The notes beneath the pieces were generated by a model. It did not search any database. It had not been told where the DNA came from and saw only the letters and a program-made list of their open reading frames with translations. From NCBI GenBank assembly GCA_025062245.1, contig JANXAD010000017.1:1-35183 (forward strand): DNA of 35,183 nt, written 5' to 3'. Numbering within the stretch: the stretch's first letter is position 1; each line of letters opens with the position of its first letter. Shown one piece after another: positions 23,519 through 31,881 of the stretch. The DNA comes from Thermodesulfobacteriaceae bacterium. GTDB taxonomy: Bacteria; Desulfobacterota; Thermodesulfobacteria; Thermodesulfobacteriales; Thermodesulfobacteriaceae. A program made the translations under genes and the position numbers.

Positions 23519-24789
23519 TTTAAATAATCTAAGTTTAAGGTTTCTCCTTTTATTTGGTTAAAAACCAATCCAGTAAGGATTTTGGGATAAAAGTAGGTTG
23601 ACTTGTGAGGCATAAGCTTATTAGCCTGAGCTATTTTCTTTAAAATTAGGGGAGAAATAGAGGGAAAAAGAATACCAACTGCTGAAGTTAGATTTTGGTT
23701 TACCCTTTCTCTAATTTTTTCTAAGTCTGAAAGAAATTCAACCCTTCCTTCTTCCTTAAATTTTTCTTCAGGTTTTTCAAAAATTTCTTCCAAAATTTGT
23801 AAAAAGTTATAAAGAGGCACTTCCCATAAAAGAAAATCCTTTTTATAAATCTGAGCTCCAAAGGCAGGTTTTAAGCGAAAAATTTTTAAAGATTTTGGAA
23901 GATATACTCCAAATTCTTGAGATTTGTTTTCAAAGTGTAAATCTATTCTGGGAAGTTCTTCTGGAGGTAACTCCTTAGTAATTTCTGAATAGGTTAAAAG
24001 CTTAGATAAAAAATTTTGAGAATTTTCTAAATAAAAGACCCGATGGGTTGGAAGCATTAACAAATTTTCATCCTCTAAAGCACAAAGATACATAACTATA
24101 AAGTTATAGTCCTTTTTTTCATTTTTACCCCAAATTTTTTCTAAATAGTTCTTAAACTTAAGGGCTGTAGCATATCTGTGATGTCCATCTGCTATATAAA
24201 TTTTCTTAGGAAACAAGAAAGTTAAAAACTTTTTAATAAAAAAGGAATTTTCAAGTTTATAAAGACGGTGCAATTCCTCTTTAAATCTTATTTCATAAAG
24301 AAGAATAAAATTTTCTCCCCAGTTTTTAAAACTTTCTAAGGAGGGATCTTCATAAAGCCCAAATACTTGACTAAATTGAAAAAAGGTGTGTTTAAGAAGT
24401 TTAAATCTATCGGCAGTAACCTTAGGATAGGTTTTTTCATGGGGTAAGATGATACCACTTTTAGAGGAACTTAATTTAATTAAAAGAATTATGCCTTTGC
24501 GAGTAAATCTCCTCTGGTTAAAGGAGAAACTTAGTTCATAAAAATAAAGAGAAGGATAGGGATCTTGAAGGATAATTTTTTCCTCTATCCATTTTTGAAC
24601 TAATTCTTTAGCTTTGAGATAACTTTGGGGAAGTTCTAAGTGAAAAACATTATAGGGACTTAAACTTTTATAATAGAACTTTTCTTCTTCAGAGACTATG
24701 TCATAGGGAGGAGCAACTATCTTTTCAAGATTAACTTTTTCAGGATTGTATCTCCAACCACAAAAGGGACTACACACAGGCATCGGCAT
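23515..24789 (-). CDS. DUF1015 family protein
   Basis: The 424-residue protein shows the family hallmarks: VAPPYDIVSEEEKFYYKSLSPYNVFHLELP near the N-terminus, LPHEKTYP near 130 and IADGHHRYATALKFKN near 210. DUF1015 proteins are common in anaerobes and thermophiles; a link to serine or sulfur-metabolite kinase chemistry has been suggested for some members, but I cannot assign an activity from this sequence. ATGs at 24789 and 24783 both give plausible starts (MPMPVCSPFCGW), with no strong RBS. The gene lies between rlmH (53-base gap) and the Cys-cluster gene, which it overlaps. Confidence 0.9.
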   Translation of the reverse strand: MPMPVCSPFCGWRYNPEKVNLEKIVAPPYDIVSEEEKFYYKSLSPYNVFHLELPQSYLKAKELVQKWIEEKIILQDPYPSLYFYELSFSFNQRRFTRKGIILLIKLSSSKSGIILPHEKTYPKVTADRFKLLKHTFFQFSQVFGLYEDPSLESFKNWGENFILLYEIRFKEELHRLYKLENSFFIKKFLTFLFPKKIYIADGHHRYATALKFKNYLEKIWGKNEKKDYNFIVMYLCALEDENLLMLPTHRVFYLENSQNFLSKLLTYSEITKELPPEELPRIDLHFENKSQEFGVYLPKSLKIFRLKPAFGAQIYKKDFLLWEVPLYNFLQILEEIFEKPEEKFKEEGRVEFLSDLEKIRERVNQNLTSAVGILFPSISPLILKKIAQANKLMPHKSTYFYPKILTGLVFNQIKGETLNLDYLK

Positions 24790-24838
24790 AAATTTAGCAA
24801 AATTTTTTTCTAATGCAATAGAAGAATTTTGATTAAAG

Positions 24839-24862
24839 ATCCCTATTCTTTGTGATAGGGAA
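24839..24862. terminator. weak hairpin at the rlmH stop codon
   Basis: CCCTAT at 24841-24846 and ATAGGG at 24855-24860 form a 6-bp inverted repeat around the rlmH stop, extendable with a bulge. No T-run longer than three follows on the minus strand, so it is at most a weak terminator or a processing site. The DUF1015 gene begins 53 bases later. Confidence 0.25.
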
Positions 24863-25313
24863 TCCCTTTTATGATGCTCAAGCTTCGATAAATAACCTCA
24901 GCTAAGATGAGGAGAACGAGTTCATGATTTAAGGTTAAGGAAGAAAGACTCAGAAGTTTATAAGCCCTTATTTTTAATTCTTCAGAAAGTCCTTCAGGTC
25001 CTCCCACTAAAAAACAAACCTCATAAGAACTTTGCCAGATTTTCTCCAAAAGATAGGCCAACTCTTGACTTTTTAAATGCTCTCCCCTTTCATCAAGAAC
25101 AATTAAAAAATCCTTAGAAGAAAGAAATTTCTCTAAAATTTTCCTTTCTCTATTTAGTCTTTCTTCCTTTGAAGCAGAAAAGTGTCTTACCTTCGGAAAA
25201 AGAAACTCAGCTTTAGCCAAGGAATTTATCTTAGTTAAATAATATTTTAGTCCCTCCTTAACGAAGGAAAATTTTAATGGTCCTGGAGCAATAACTCTAA
25301 TTTTCCCAGACAA
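24843..25313 (-). CDS. rlmH: 23S rRNA pseudouridine-1915 N3-methyltransferase
   Basis: The 156-residue protein is a full-length RlmH: LDERGEHLKSQELA near 72 (family: LDE.G..L.S..FA), the knot motif FLVGGPEGLSEEL near 101 and the C-terminal LSLSSLTLNHELVLLILAEVIYRSLSIIKGIPYHK. The Tyr-His end is characteristic. It methylates the pseudouridine in helix 69 of 23S rRNA on the assembled ribosome. Start appears to be TTG at 25313, with AGAGG very close before it, so the exact start is uncertain. It lies 21 bases after the FKBP gene. Confidence 0.96.
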   Translation of the reverse strand: MSGKIRVIAPGPLKFSFVKEGLKYYLTKINSLAKAEFLFPKVRHFSASKEERLNRERKILEKFLSSKDFLIVLDERGEHLKSQELAYLLEKIWQSSYEVCFLVGGPEGLSEELKIRAYKLLSLSSLTLNHELVLLILAEVIYRSLSIIKGIPYHKE

Positions 25314-25334
25314 TCCTCTTTTAAAAATTCTCCC

Positions 25335-25796
25335 TTAAGGAAAAAGGTTTTCTTTTTCCTTAAATATTTTTAAAAGTTTAATCTGAAAAATGAGATCTTC
25401 ACCTGCTAAGGGAGGGTTCAAATCTAAAACTATTTCACTTTCACTAACCTCTACCACTACTGCTGGAAAGGTGAATTCTCCTTGAGGAGACTCTACAATT
25501 AAATTTAAAGTTAAGCCTGGGGTTGGTTCTACATTTAAGTTTATAGCTTCCCGAGGAATAGCTCGGATAAGATTGTCATCTCTTAATCCAAAAGCTTTTT
25601 CAGGAGGTATAATTACTTCCTTTTCTTCTCCTTCTTCCATCCCCATTACGGCTTCCGAAAGACCAGGAATAATCTCAGGAGAACCCACCTCAAAAATAAA
25701 AGGGTCTCCTTCATAGGTATTTTCAAAAATTTCTCCACTTCTCAATCTTCCTACACAATGAATACTTACTACATCTCCTAACTGAACTTTACGCAT
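25335..25796 (-). CDS. FKBP-type peptidyl-prolyl isomerase, SlyD-like
   Basis: The 153-residue protein has the SlyD-type FKBP layout: GDVVSIHCVGRLRSGEIFENT, FEVGSPEIIPGLSEAVMGMEEGEEK, PEKAFGLRD, then an inserted 'insert-in-flap' domain (about 70-125) and NPPLAGEDLIFQIKLL at the end. It assists protein folding in the cytoplasm. The His/Cys-rich metal tail of E. coli SlyD is missing, as in thermophile SlyD. AAAGAGG gives a good RBS. First gene of the unit FKBP-rlmH-DUF1015-Cys-cluster protein. Confidence 0.93.
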   Translation of the reverse strand: MRKVQLGDVVSIHCVGRLRSGEIFENTYEGDPFIFEVGSPEIIPGLSEAVMGMEEGEEKEVIIPPEKAFGLRDDNLIRAIPREAINLNVEPTPGLTLNLIVESPQGEFTFPAVVVEVSESEIVLDLNPPLAGEDLIFQIKLLKIFKEKENLFP

Positions 25797-25919
25797 TCTT
25801 AGAACCTCTTTAAAATTTTAATTTGATAGAAGTTGAAATTCTTAGAGGATTGGACTCTAAAAATTCAGACTTCTATCTATTTTCAAAATAGCACACATTT
25901 TTAAAAAAACAACTTCTAA

Positions 25920-26756
25920 TTATTTTAGAAGATTTTTTAAAATTTCTTCAGATAATTTAAAGCTATGCCTTTCTTCGGGAAAAGCTTTTTCCTTACAATC
26001 TTTAATATAATTCAAAATAGCCTCCTTAAAGAGTTCAAAACCTTTTAGATAGGTTTTTACAAATTTAGGTCTTATCTCTGGAAAAAGCCCAACTATATCA
26101 TGAAAGACCAAAATCTGTCCATCTGTATGTGGACCTGCACCAATTCCTATGGTAGGAATCTTTAATTCTTCTGTAATAATTTTTGAAAGTTCAGAGGGGA
26201 CACATTCTAAGAGAACAGCAAAGACTCCCACCTCTTCTAATAATTTAGCTTCTTTTATAAGTTTTTGAGCGGTTTCCCTATCCTTTCCTCTAACTTTTAA
26301 TCCTCCAAGTTCTATACTTCTCTGGGGGGTTACTCCAATATGCCCTAATACAGGAATGCCAGCTTTAGTTATACCAGCAATAATTTCTAAGACCTCTTCT
26401 CCACCTTCTATTTTTACTCCGTGACATCTTCCTTCTTTAATAAATCTTCCAGCATTATAGATAGCTTGCTTTTTAGAAATTTGATAAGAAAGAAAGGGCA
26501 TATCTCCTATCCTTAAAATATTAGGAGCTCCCCTGCTTACAGCTTTAGAAAAAACAAGCATTTCTTCCATTCCTATAGGAAAGGTATCCTCGTAACCTAA
26601 AACCACCATACTGGCTGAGTCTCCAATAAGAATAAAATCCACTCCAGCCTCCTCTGCTAACTTAGCTGAAATGTAGTCGTAAGCTGTAATCCCTACTATT
26701 ATTTCTTTACCCTTCTTTTCTATGAGACTTTTAGGGCTTAATTTGAAAAGAGACAT
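25920..26756 (-). CDS. panB: 3-methyl-2-oxobutanoate hydroxymethyltransferase
   Basis: The 278-residue protein is PanB, the first committed enzyme of pantothenate (coenzyme A) synthesis, adding a hydroxymethyl group from methylene-tetrahydrofolate to ketoisovalerate. Visible signatures are ITAYDYISAKLAEEAGVDFILIGDS, the metal-binding Asp in that segment, MPFLSYQ, GCHGVKIEGG-like CHGVKIEGGEE, HIGVTPQRSIELGG and the C-terminal IGIGAGPHTDGQILVFHDI. It overlaps ruvB by 19 bases and has a good AAAGGG RBS. No panC or panD is in the window. Confidence 0.97.
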   Translation of the reverse strand: MSLFKLSPKSLIEKKGKEIIVGITAYDYISAKLAEEAGVDFILIGDSASMVVLGYEDTFPIGMEEMLVFSKAVSRGAPNILRIGDMPFLSYQISKKQAIYNAGRFIKEGRCHGVKIEGGEEVLEIIAGITKAGIPVLGHIGVTPQRSIELGGLKVRGKDRETAQKLIKEAKLLEEVGVFAVLLECVPSELSKIITEELKIPTIGIGAGPHTDGQILVFHDIVGLFPEIRPKFVKTYLKGFELFKEAILNYIKDCKEKAFPEERHSFKLSEEILKNLLK

Positions 26757-27736
26757 AAGGTATCCCTTTCCTCTTCAAGCTTAAATTTTTCTCTTAAATA
26801 GGAATAGCCTTTTTTAGTTAAGACTCTTCCTCTTTTAGTCCGAGCAATTAAGCCTAATCTAATAAGAGCTGGTTCATAAATGGTTTCCATTTCCTCTGGA
26901 GTAATTTGAGCTGAAAGAGCTAAAGAAGTAAGACCAACAGGCCCTCCTTTAAACTCTTTATAAAGAGTTAAAAGACAACGTCTATCCTCTGGAGTTAATC
27001 CCCAATCATCTACATCTAAAAGTTTAAAAAAGGATACTCCCTCCTTGGAAGTTATTTTTATACCTTTAGTTTTACCAGTTTTATAATGTAAAAGTACAAA
27101 ATCTTTAAATCTTCTTAAAATGTTTAGAGCTTGACGTGGAATTCCCTTAGAGGCCTTAGCTAAAATAAGAGCCACTTCGTCTTCTATCTCTAAATTCCAC
27201 TGTTTTCCCACTTTTATGATAATCTCTTTTAACTCTTCTTCTGAATAGTAGTCTAACTTGAAGACCAGTTGAAATCTATCGGTAAGAGGTGAGAGACACA
27301 AATTAGGCTTATTTGTGGCTCCTATAAGGGTAAAAGGGGGAAGGGTTAATCGTATGGTTTTTCCTGTATTACCTTTACCAATTACAATGTCTAAGGCAAA
27401 ATCTTCCATAGCGGTATATAATATTTCTTGACAAGGCTTGGGCATACGATGAATTTCGTCAATAAAAAGAAGGTCCTTTTCTTTAAGATTAGTAAGGAGG
27501 GCTGCTAAGGTGCCTACTTTATCAAGCACCGGACCAGAAGTAATTTTTAAATCCCTTCTTAATTCGTAGGCTATAATTTTAGCTAAGGTAGTTTTTCCTA
27601 ATCCAGGGGCACCTACAAAAAAAGTGTGAGGAAAAATTTCTTCTCTTTTTTTGATAGAAGAAAGATAAATCTTTAACTCCTCTTTAATCCGGGTTTGACC
27701 AATAAATTCTTCTAAACTTTTAGGACGATATATCAT
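26738..27736 (-). CDS. ruvB: Holliday junction branch migration ATPase RuvB
   Basis: The 332-residue AAA+ protein opens with YRPKSLEEFIGQTRIKEEL. It has Walker A GAPGLGKTT at 42-50, Walker B LLFIDEIHR, GATNKPNLCLSPLTDRF with the arginine finger, and the C-terminal winged-helix LTPEDRRCLLTLYKEFKGGPVGLTSLA. It drives branch migration with RuvA at recombination crossovers. AAAAGG lies just before the ATG. ruvA and ruvC are not in the window, so the ruv genes are dispersed here. Upstream is a decayed element. Confidence 0.97.
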   Translation of the reverse strand: MIYRPKSLEEFIGQTRIKEELKIYLSSIKKREEIFPHTFFVGAPGLGKTTLAKIIAYELRRDLKITSGPVLDKVGTLAALLTNLKEKDLLFIDEIHRMPKPCQEILYTAMEDFALDIVIGKGNTGKTIRLTLPPFTLIGATNKPNLCLSPLTDRFQLVFKLDYYSEEELKEIIIKVGKQWNLEIEDEVALILAKASKGIPRQALNILRRFKDFVLLHYKTGKTKGIKITSKEGVSFFKLLDVDDWGLTPEDRRCLLTLYKEFKGGPVGLTSLALSAQITPEEMETIYEPALIRLGLIARTKRGRVLTKKGYSYLREKFKLEEERDTLCLFSN

Positions 27737-27828
27737 AACCTTTTAAAATACTACTTTAATTAAATTTTATAAGAACTCAAGTATTTAGCTTAATTTTTTT
27801 TCTTACTTTAGATCCTATCCTATAGGAG

Positions 27829-28038
27829 CGTATACCATATAATTGTCAAACCCTGTTTCTGGTTTATATTCTTAACCTCCTTCACTACTTGAGATTTTCT
27901 CTTACTTCCTAAGAGCCTCTCTCTTTGCTATATCTTAGATGAAGCTTAGAGAGAATTTTTTTAAAGGGTTTCCTGAGTTTATCTAAATTGGCTAAGGTAT
28001 CTTAAGGAAGCTCTTTTTCTATACCTTTGAGAAACCTT
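27829..28038 (-). pseudogene. decayed mobile-element or ORF remnant between ruvB and mtgA
   Basis: After the shared repeat at 28039-28100, the minus strand continues, past a frameshift near 28024, as KGIEKELP, a stop, DTLANLDKLRKPFKKILSKL, HLRYSKERGS and a stop near 27910. At 27829-27848 the plus-strand sequence CTATAGGAGCGTATACCAT is very similar to CTATAGGATGGCATACCAT at 16525-16543, the end of the IS481-like remnant. This suggests debris of more than one element. No intact frame remains. The rest of the 379-bp gap shows nothing else I can name. Confidence 0.45.
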
Positions 28039-28100
28039 CTTGTTTTTTCTGTAATTCTATCTTAAAATCTTCTTTAAACCGTTGAATTTTGTAAGGGTCT
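28039..28100 (-). repeat. dispersed ~60-bp repeat, copy B
   Basis: Matches 22945-23007 with about four differences and one base in a T run. On the minus strand it can encode KDPYKIQRFKEDFKIELQKK. It ends 16 bases before the mtgA ATG on the opposite strand, so it may also contribute to the mtgA promoter or leader. Confidence 0.75.
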
Positions 28101-28115
28101 TTATAATTAATTTTT

Positions 28116-28934
28116 ATGAAAATTTTTCGAATTTTATTTATTATTTTCCTTTTTATCTTTCTGGTTTATCTGTTGGGTTACCCCTTTTTTATAGAAATTT
28201 CTCACTTAAAAAGAGAAAATCCTAAAATTACAGCTATGATGAAATTAAGAATGAAACAGTGGGAAGAAAAGGGTAAAACCTTAAGAATTTATCAAATTTG
28301 GGTTCCTTTGAATCAAATTTCTCCCTATTTAGTAAAGGCTGTTCTTATTGCAGAGGATGATAAATTTTATAAACACGAGGGGTTTGACTTTGAGGCTATT
28401 AAAAAAGCCTTAGAAAAAAACTTAAGGGAGGGTAAGTTAAAATATGGTGGAAGTACTATAAGTCAACAGGTAGCTAAAAATTTGTTTTTAAATCCTTCTA
28501 AAAATCCTGTTCGCAAAATTCAAGAAGCTATAATTACTTGGAGACTTGAAAAAGCTCTTAGTAAAAAGAGAATTTTAGAAATTTACTTAAATATAGCTGA
28601 ATGGGGAGAGGGAATTTTTGGGATAGAGGCTGCAAGTAGATATTATTTTGGCAAACCCTCTTCAGCCCTCTCTCCTTGGGAGGCTGCTTACTTAGCAGCA
28701 GTTTTACCTAATCCCTTAAAATATAGTCCAGTTAAACCTTCTTCCTATGTTAAAAGAAGAGCTAGTCTTATTTATTTTATTATGAAAAAAAGAGGAATTA
28801 TAAAAGAAGAATTTGTAGAAATAGAAGAGGAAACCCAGTCTTTTACAGAAACTTTGGAGTCTGAAGCAAAAGTAGAAATACCTGAAACATCTGAAAGGGA
28901 AGAAAAAATTGAAGAATTTAAAGATTCTAATTAA
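28116..28934 (+). CDS. mtgA: monofunctional biosynthetic peptidoglycan transglycosylase
   Basis: The 272-residue protein is a single GT51 domain with an N-terminal membrane anchor at about 4-27. The catalytic Glu lies in LIAEDDKFYKHEGFDFEA, followed by GGSTISQQVAKNLFL, RKIQEAIITWRLEKALSKKRILEIYLN and the AAYLAAVLPNP motif. It polymerises lipid II into glycan strands at the periplasmic face. No transpeptidase domain follows; instead there is a Glu-rich tail of about 50 residues, longer than in most MtgA. No RBS is clear before the ATG. It ends tail to tail with the radical SAM gene, overlapping by 4 bases. Confidence 0.95.
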   Translation: MKIFRILFIIFLFIFLVYLLGYPFFIEISHLKRENPKITAMMKLRMKQWEEKGKTLRIYQIWVPLNQISPYLVKAVLIAEDDKFYKHEGFDFEAIKKALEKNLREGKLKYGGSTISQQVAKNLFLNPSKNPVRKIQEAIITWRLEKALSKKRILEIYLNIAEWGEGIFGIEAASRYYFGKPSSALSPWEAAYLAAVLPNPLKYSPVKPSSYVKRRASLIYFIMKKRGIIKEEFVEIEEETQSFTETLESEAKVEIPETSEREEKIEEFKDSN

Positions 28935-30505
28935 ACTTCTTCTAAGGAATTACAAGCTGAACAGGAGTTACAATGTCCTAATTGACAAAAGGGTGAGGGT
29001 TCAAGGGCTTTAGCCCTTTGCCACTCCCTCCATAAATATTCCTTTTTAATTCCTACCTTGATTTTATCCCAAGGAAAGGGATATTCTAATTTTTCATAGG
29101 GTTTTAAGATATTTGGCTCAATAAAATCCTTTTTCCCAATCTGGCTTAAACCTTTTTTCTCAGTTAAGGCCAGAATAAAACTCTTTAAATTTCGGTTTCC
29201 TCGAGATAAAATAGCTTGTAAAAAGGCTTCCTTAGGAGATTCAATTTTTACCCCCTTAACTGAGGAAAGGTTCTTTCTGAGAAATTTTTCTTTGTGTTTC
29301 AAATTTTCAATTGTTGGAAATTCCATCCATTGAAAAGGTGTATGGGGTTTAGGAACAAAAAAGGAAAAACTAAAGGTAAACTGTAGTTTAAACTTATATT
29401 TGAGAATCCTTTCTATAAAAGAAATGGTTTCCCAAAGATCCCTTTCTTCTTCTAAAGGAAGATTAACCATAAAATAAAGTTTAAGTTTTTTAAGATATTT
29501 TTGTAGTTTATTTATGGCCTCTAAAATTTGTTCTTCTTCTAAATTTTTGTTAATAACTTTTTTTAATTTAGATGAGCCAGTCTCAGGGGCTAAGGCTACA
29601 CTTTGGGTATTTTTTAAGAGTTCCAAAAATTCATCCTTTAAAGCATCAATTCTTAAGGAAGAAAAGGTAAGGACAACTTCTTTTTTTAAAAGTTCTTGAC
29701 CTAATTTAAGAATTTCCTCATTATCCACAAATTCTAATCCTATGAGTCCAACTTTAGCCTTAAGGGGAATTTTTTCCAGAACTTTATTTAGACTTTCCCA
29801 AGAAAATTTTCGAGGTGGTCTATAGATAAAACCAGCCAAACAAAACCTGCAGTTTTTTCCACAACCTTTAGAAACTTCTATTAAATAGGTATTAGTAAAT
29901 TCTGCTTCCGAACTGATTAAAGTAGAAAAAAGAGGAGAGGTAAGTTTTTTAGTTTTTAAGACTTTAATTTCTTGAGAAGCTTCTCTTGGATTATAAAAAA
30001 AATTTTTTTCGCTTAAAAAAGAAAGAAGTTTTTTCTTGTGATTAAAATAACTTAAAAAGAGAGGAACTACTTCTTTTTCTAAAGCCTCCCATTCTCCCAA
30101 GATAAATCCATCTACAATATCAGCTAAGGGTTCAGGATTAGACCAAGTAGCTACTCCACCTGCTAAGATGATTTCTTTTCTCTTTTTTGGGTCAAGGGGA
30201 AGGCCTCCTAATTTTATAATTTTGACTACATTTAAGTAATCTACCTCAAAGGAAATAGAAAAAAGAATGAGATTAAAGTCCCTAAGAGGACGTTCACTTT
30301 CTATAGAACGAAGTTTTTCTCCTTGGGGTAAAAAAAATCTTTCACAAACTATTTCTTCGTAGTGGTTTAAACTTTCGTAAATTTTTAAAAAACCTAAATT
30401 TGACATTCCTACTGAATAATAATTGGGAAAAACTAAAGCTATAGGAACTTTTCCGGTCCATTTTTTTTTGTAATAGTTTACTTCCTTTTTTAGGTAGTCC
30501 TTCAT
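28931..30505 (-). CDS. radical SAM protein with B12-like N-domain, TIGR03960-like
   Basis: The 524-residue protein has an N-terminal region like a B12-binding domain (ALVFPNYYSVGMSNLGFLKIYESLN, LILFSISFEVDYLNVVKII, LAGGVATWSNPEPLADIVDGF). The radical SAM motif SKGCGKNCRFCLAGFIYRPPR has CxxxCxxC. A C-terminal Cys cluster follows (CQLGHCNSCSAC). The 'GC...CRFC.AG..YRP.R' form is that of the TIGR03960 family, normally fused to a DUF2344 domain; here the second half is absent and the protein ends with the Cys cluster. The substrate is unknown. It is divergent from kdsA with 67 bases between. Confidence 0.85.
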   Translation of the reverse strand: MKDYLKKEVNYYKKKWTGKVPIALVFPNYYSVGMSNLGFLKIYESLNHYEEIVCERFFLPQGEKLRSIESERPLRDFNLILFSISFEVDYLNVVKIIKLGGLPLDPKKRKEIILAGGVATWSNPEPLADIVDGFILGEWEALEKEVVPLFLSYFNHKKKLLSFLSEKNFFYNPREASQEIKVLKTKKLTSPLFSTLISSEAEFTNTYLIEVSKGCGKNCRFCLAGFIYRPPRKFSWESLNKVLEKIPLKAKVGLIGLEFVDNEEILKLGQELLKKEVVLTFSSLRIDALKDEFLELLKNTQSVALAPETGSSKLKKVINKNLEEEQILEAINKLQKYLKKLKLYFMVNLPLEEERDLWETISFIERILKYKFKLQFTFSFSFFVPKPHTPFQWMEFPTIENLKHKEKFLRKNLSSVKGVKIESPKEAFLQAILSRGNRNLKSFILALTEKKGLSQIGKKDFIEPNILKPYEKLEYPFPWDKIKVGIKKEYLWREWQRAKALEPSPFCQLGHCNSCSACNSLEEV

Positions 30506-30572
30506 CTCAGCTTGTAAGATTATAAAATTACTATTAAAATAAATCTTTAGTTGAAAATTAGAAGGGCAAAGA

Positions 30573-31367
30573 ATGAAAGATTTTTTAATTCTTGCTGGTC
30601 CATGTGTCTTAGAAGATTTGGACTTAACCCTTTATATGGCTGATTTTTTAAAAAAACTTCTTTCAAAATTTGAGTTTGAGTATGTTTTTAAGGCTTCCTT
30701 TGATAAGGCTAACCGAACTTCTTTATTTTCTTACAGAGGTCCTGGATTAGAAAAAGGATTATCCTGGCTTTATGAGGTTAAAACTAAAGTAGGTGTTCCT
30801 GTAACTACCGATGTTCATGAGACTTGGCAAATAAAACCTGTTGCTGAAGTAGTAGATGTTATTCAAATACCAGCCTTTTTGTGTAGACAAACAGACCTAA
30901 TTTTAGAGGCTTCAAAAACTGGAAAAATAGTCAATATTAAAAAAGGACAATTTATGTCCCCTTGGGATATGAAATATGCTATTGAGAAGGCTAAAGCCTT
31001 TAATTCTTCCGAGGTATGGGTTACTGAAAGAGGATATAGTTTTGGTTATAGAAACTTAGTGGTAGATTTTAGAGCTATTCCCATAATGAAAGCCTTTGGA
31101 GTTAAGGTTATATTAGATGCTACCCATAGTGTTCAGCTTCCTGGTGGTGAAGAAGGCAAATCTGGTGGGCAAAGAGAATTTGTTCCCTACTTAGTAAGGG
31201 CGGGAGTAGCTGTAGGGGTAGACGGAATTTTTATAGAGGTCCATCCAGAACCAGAAAAAGCCCTCTGTGATGGTCCTAATTCTTTACCCCTTTCTTCCTT
31301 AGAAAGCTTGTTTTCTCAAATAGCTGATTTAAGGGAAGTATTGAAAAAACATGGAATTTCCAGCTGA
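30573..31367 (+). CDS. kdsA: 3-deoxy-D-manno-octulosonate 8-phosphate synthase, metal-dependent class
   Basis: The 264-residue protein condenses phosphoenolpyruvate with arabinose 5-phosphate to make Kdo 8-phosphate for LPS. Motifs: AGPCVLE, FKASFDKANRTS, RGPGLEKGL, TDVHET, QIPAFLCRQTDL, RGYSFGYRNLVVD and DATHSVQLPGG. Cys11 in AGPC, with the His in DATHSV, the Glu in IFIEVHPEP and the Asp in CDGPNS, is the metal-ligand set of the Aquifex-type metallo-enzyme; the metal-independent E. coli enzyme has Asn at that position. AGAAGGG is a good RBS. It overlaps kdsC by 17 bases. Confidence 0.97.
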   Translation: MKDFLILAGPCVLEDLDLTLYMADFLKKLLSKFEFEYVFKASFDKANRTSLFSYRGPGLEKGLSWLYEVKTKVGVPVTTDVHETWQIKPVAEVVDVIQIPAFLCRQTDLILEASKTGKIVNIKKGQFMSPWDMKYAIEKAKAFNSSEVWVTERGYSFGYRNLVVDFRAIPIMKAFGVKVILDATHSVQLPGGEEGKSGGQREFVPYLVRAGVAVGVDGIFIEVHPEPEKALCDGPNSLPLSSLESLFSQIADLREVLKKHGISS

Positions 31368-31881
31368 GCTTCTAAAACGAGCTGAAAAGATTAAACTTCT
31401 TCTTTTAGATGTAGATGGAGTATTAACTGACGGAAAAATTATTCTGACCGAAAAGGGAGAAGAAATTAAACATTTTCATGTTCTTGACGGAATGGGAATT
31501 AAACTCTTACAAAAAATAGGAGTAGAAGTTGGTATTATCTCAAGTAGGGTCTCTAAAACTATTATTCACAGAGCAGAAGAGCTTTCTATAAAGCTTTTAT
31601 TTCAAGGAAAGGTTGAAAAGCTTCTTTTCTATGAAGAGATTCTTAAAGAAAGGGGTTTGAAAGATGAAGAAGTAGCTTATATAGGAGATGACTGGGTAGA
31701 CATACCTATTCTTAAAAAAGTAGGACTTTCTATTGGAGTTCCTAATGCTTGGCCTCCTGTAAATGAATATGTTCATTATGTTACTAAACATTCGGGTGGA
31801 GAAGGAGCAGTAAGAGAGGTTTGTGAACTTATTTTGAGAGCCAAAGGAAAATGGGAAGAAGTCTTTCAAATTTTTTCATAG
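31351..31881 (+). CDS. kdsC: Kdo-8-phosphate phosphatase (HAD family)
   Basis: The 176-residue HAD protein has the nucleophile motif LLLDVDGVLTDGKI with Asp20 and Asp22, GIISSR for motif II, a Lys in the QGKVEK segment and YIGDDWVDIPIL for motif IV. It is capless, as KdsC enzymes are, and probably tetrameric. It removes phosphate from Kdo 8-phosphate after KdsA, with which it overlaps by 17 bases, and in turn overlaps the LptC-like gene by 31 bases. The tight coupling and order kdsA-kdsC-lptC support an LPS operon. Confidence 0.96.
   Translation: MEFPAELLKRAEKIKLLLLDVDGVLTDGKIILTEKGEEIKHFHVLDGMGIKLLQKIGVEVGIISSRVSKTIIHRAEELSIKLLFQGKVEKLLFYEEILKERGLKDEEVAYIGDDWVDIPILKKVGLSIGVPNAWPPVNEYVHYVTKHSGGEGAVREVCELILRAKGKWEEVFQIFS

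Noticed and set aside
27843-27848. A TTGACA on the minus strand as a ruvB promoter
   Set aside because: No acceptable -10 box lies at 16-18 bases, and the sequence is better explained as an element terminus.
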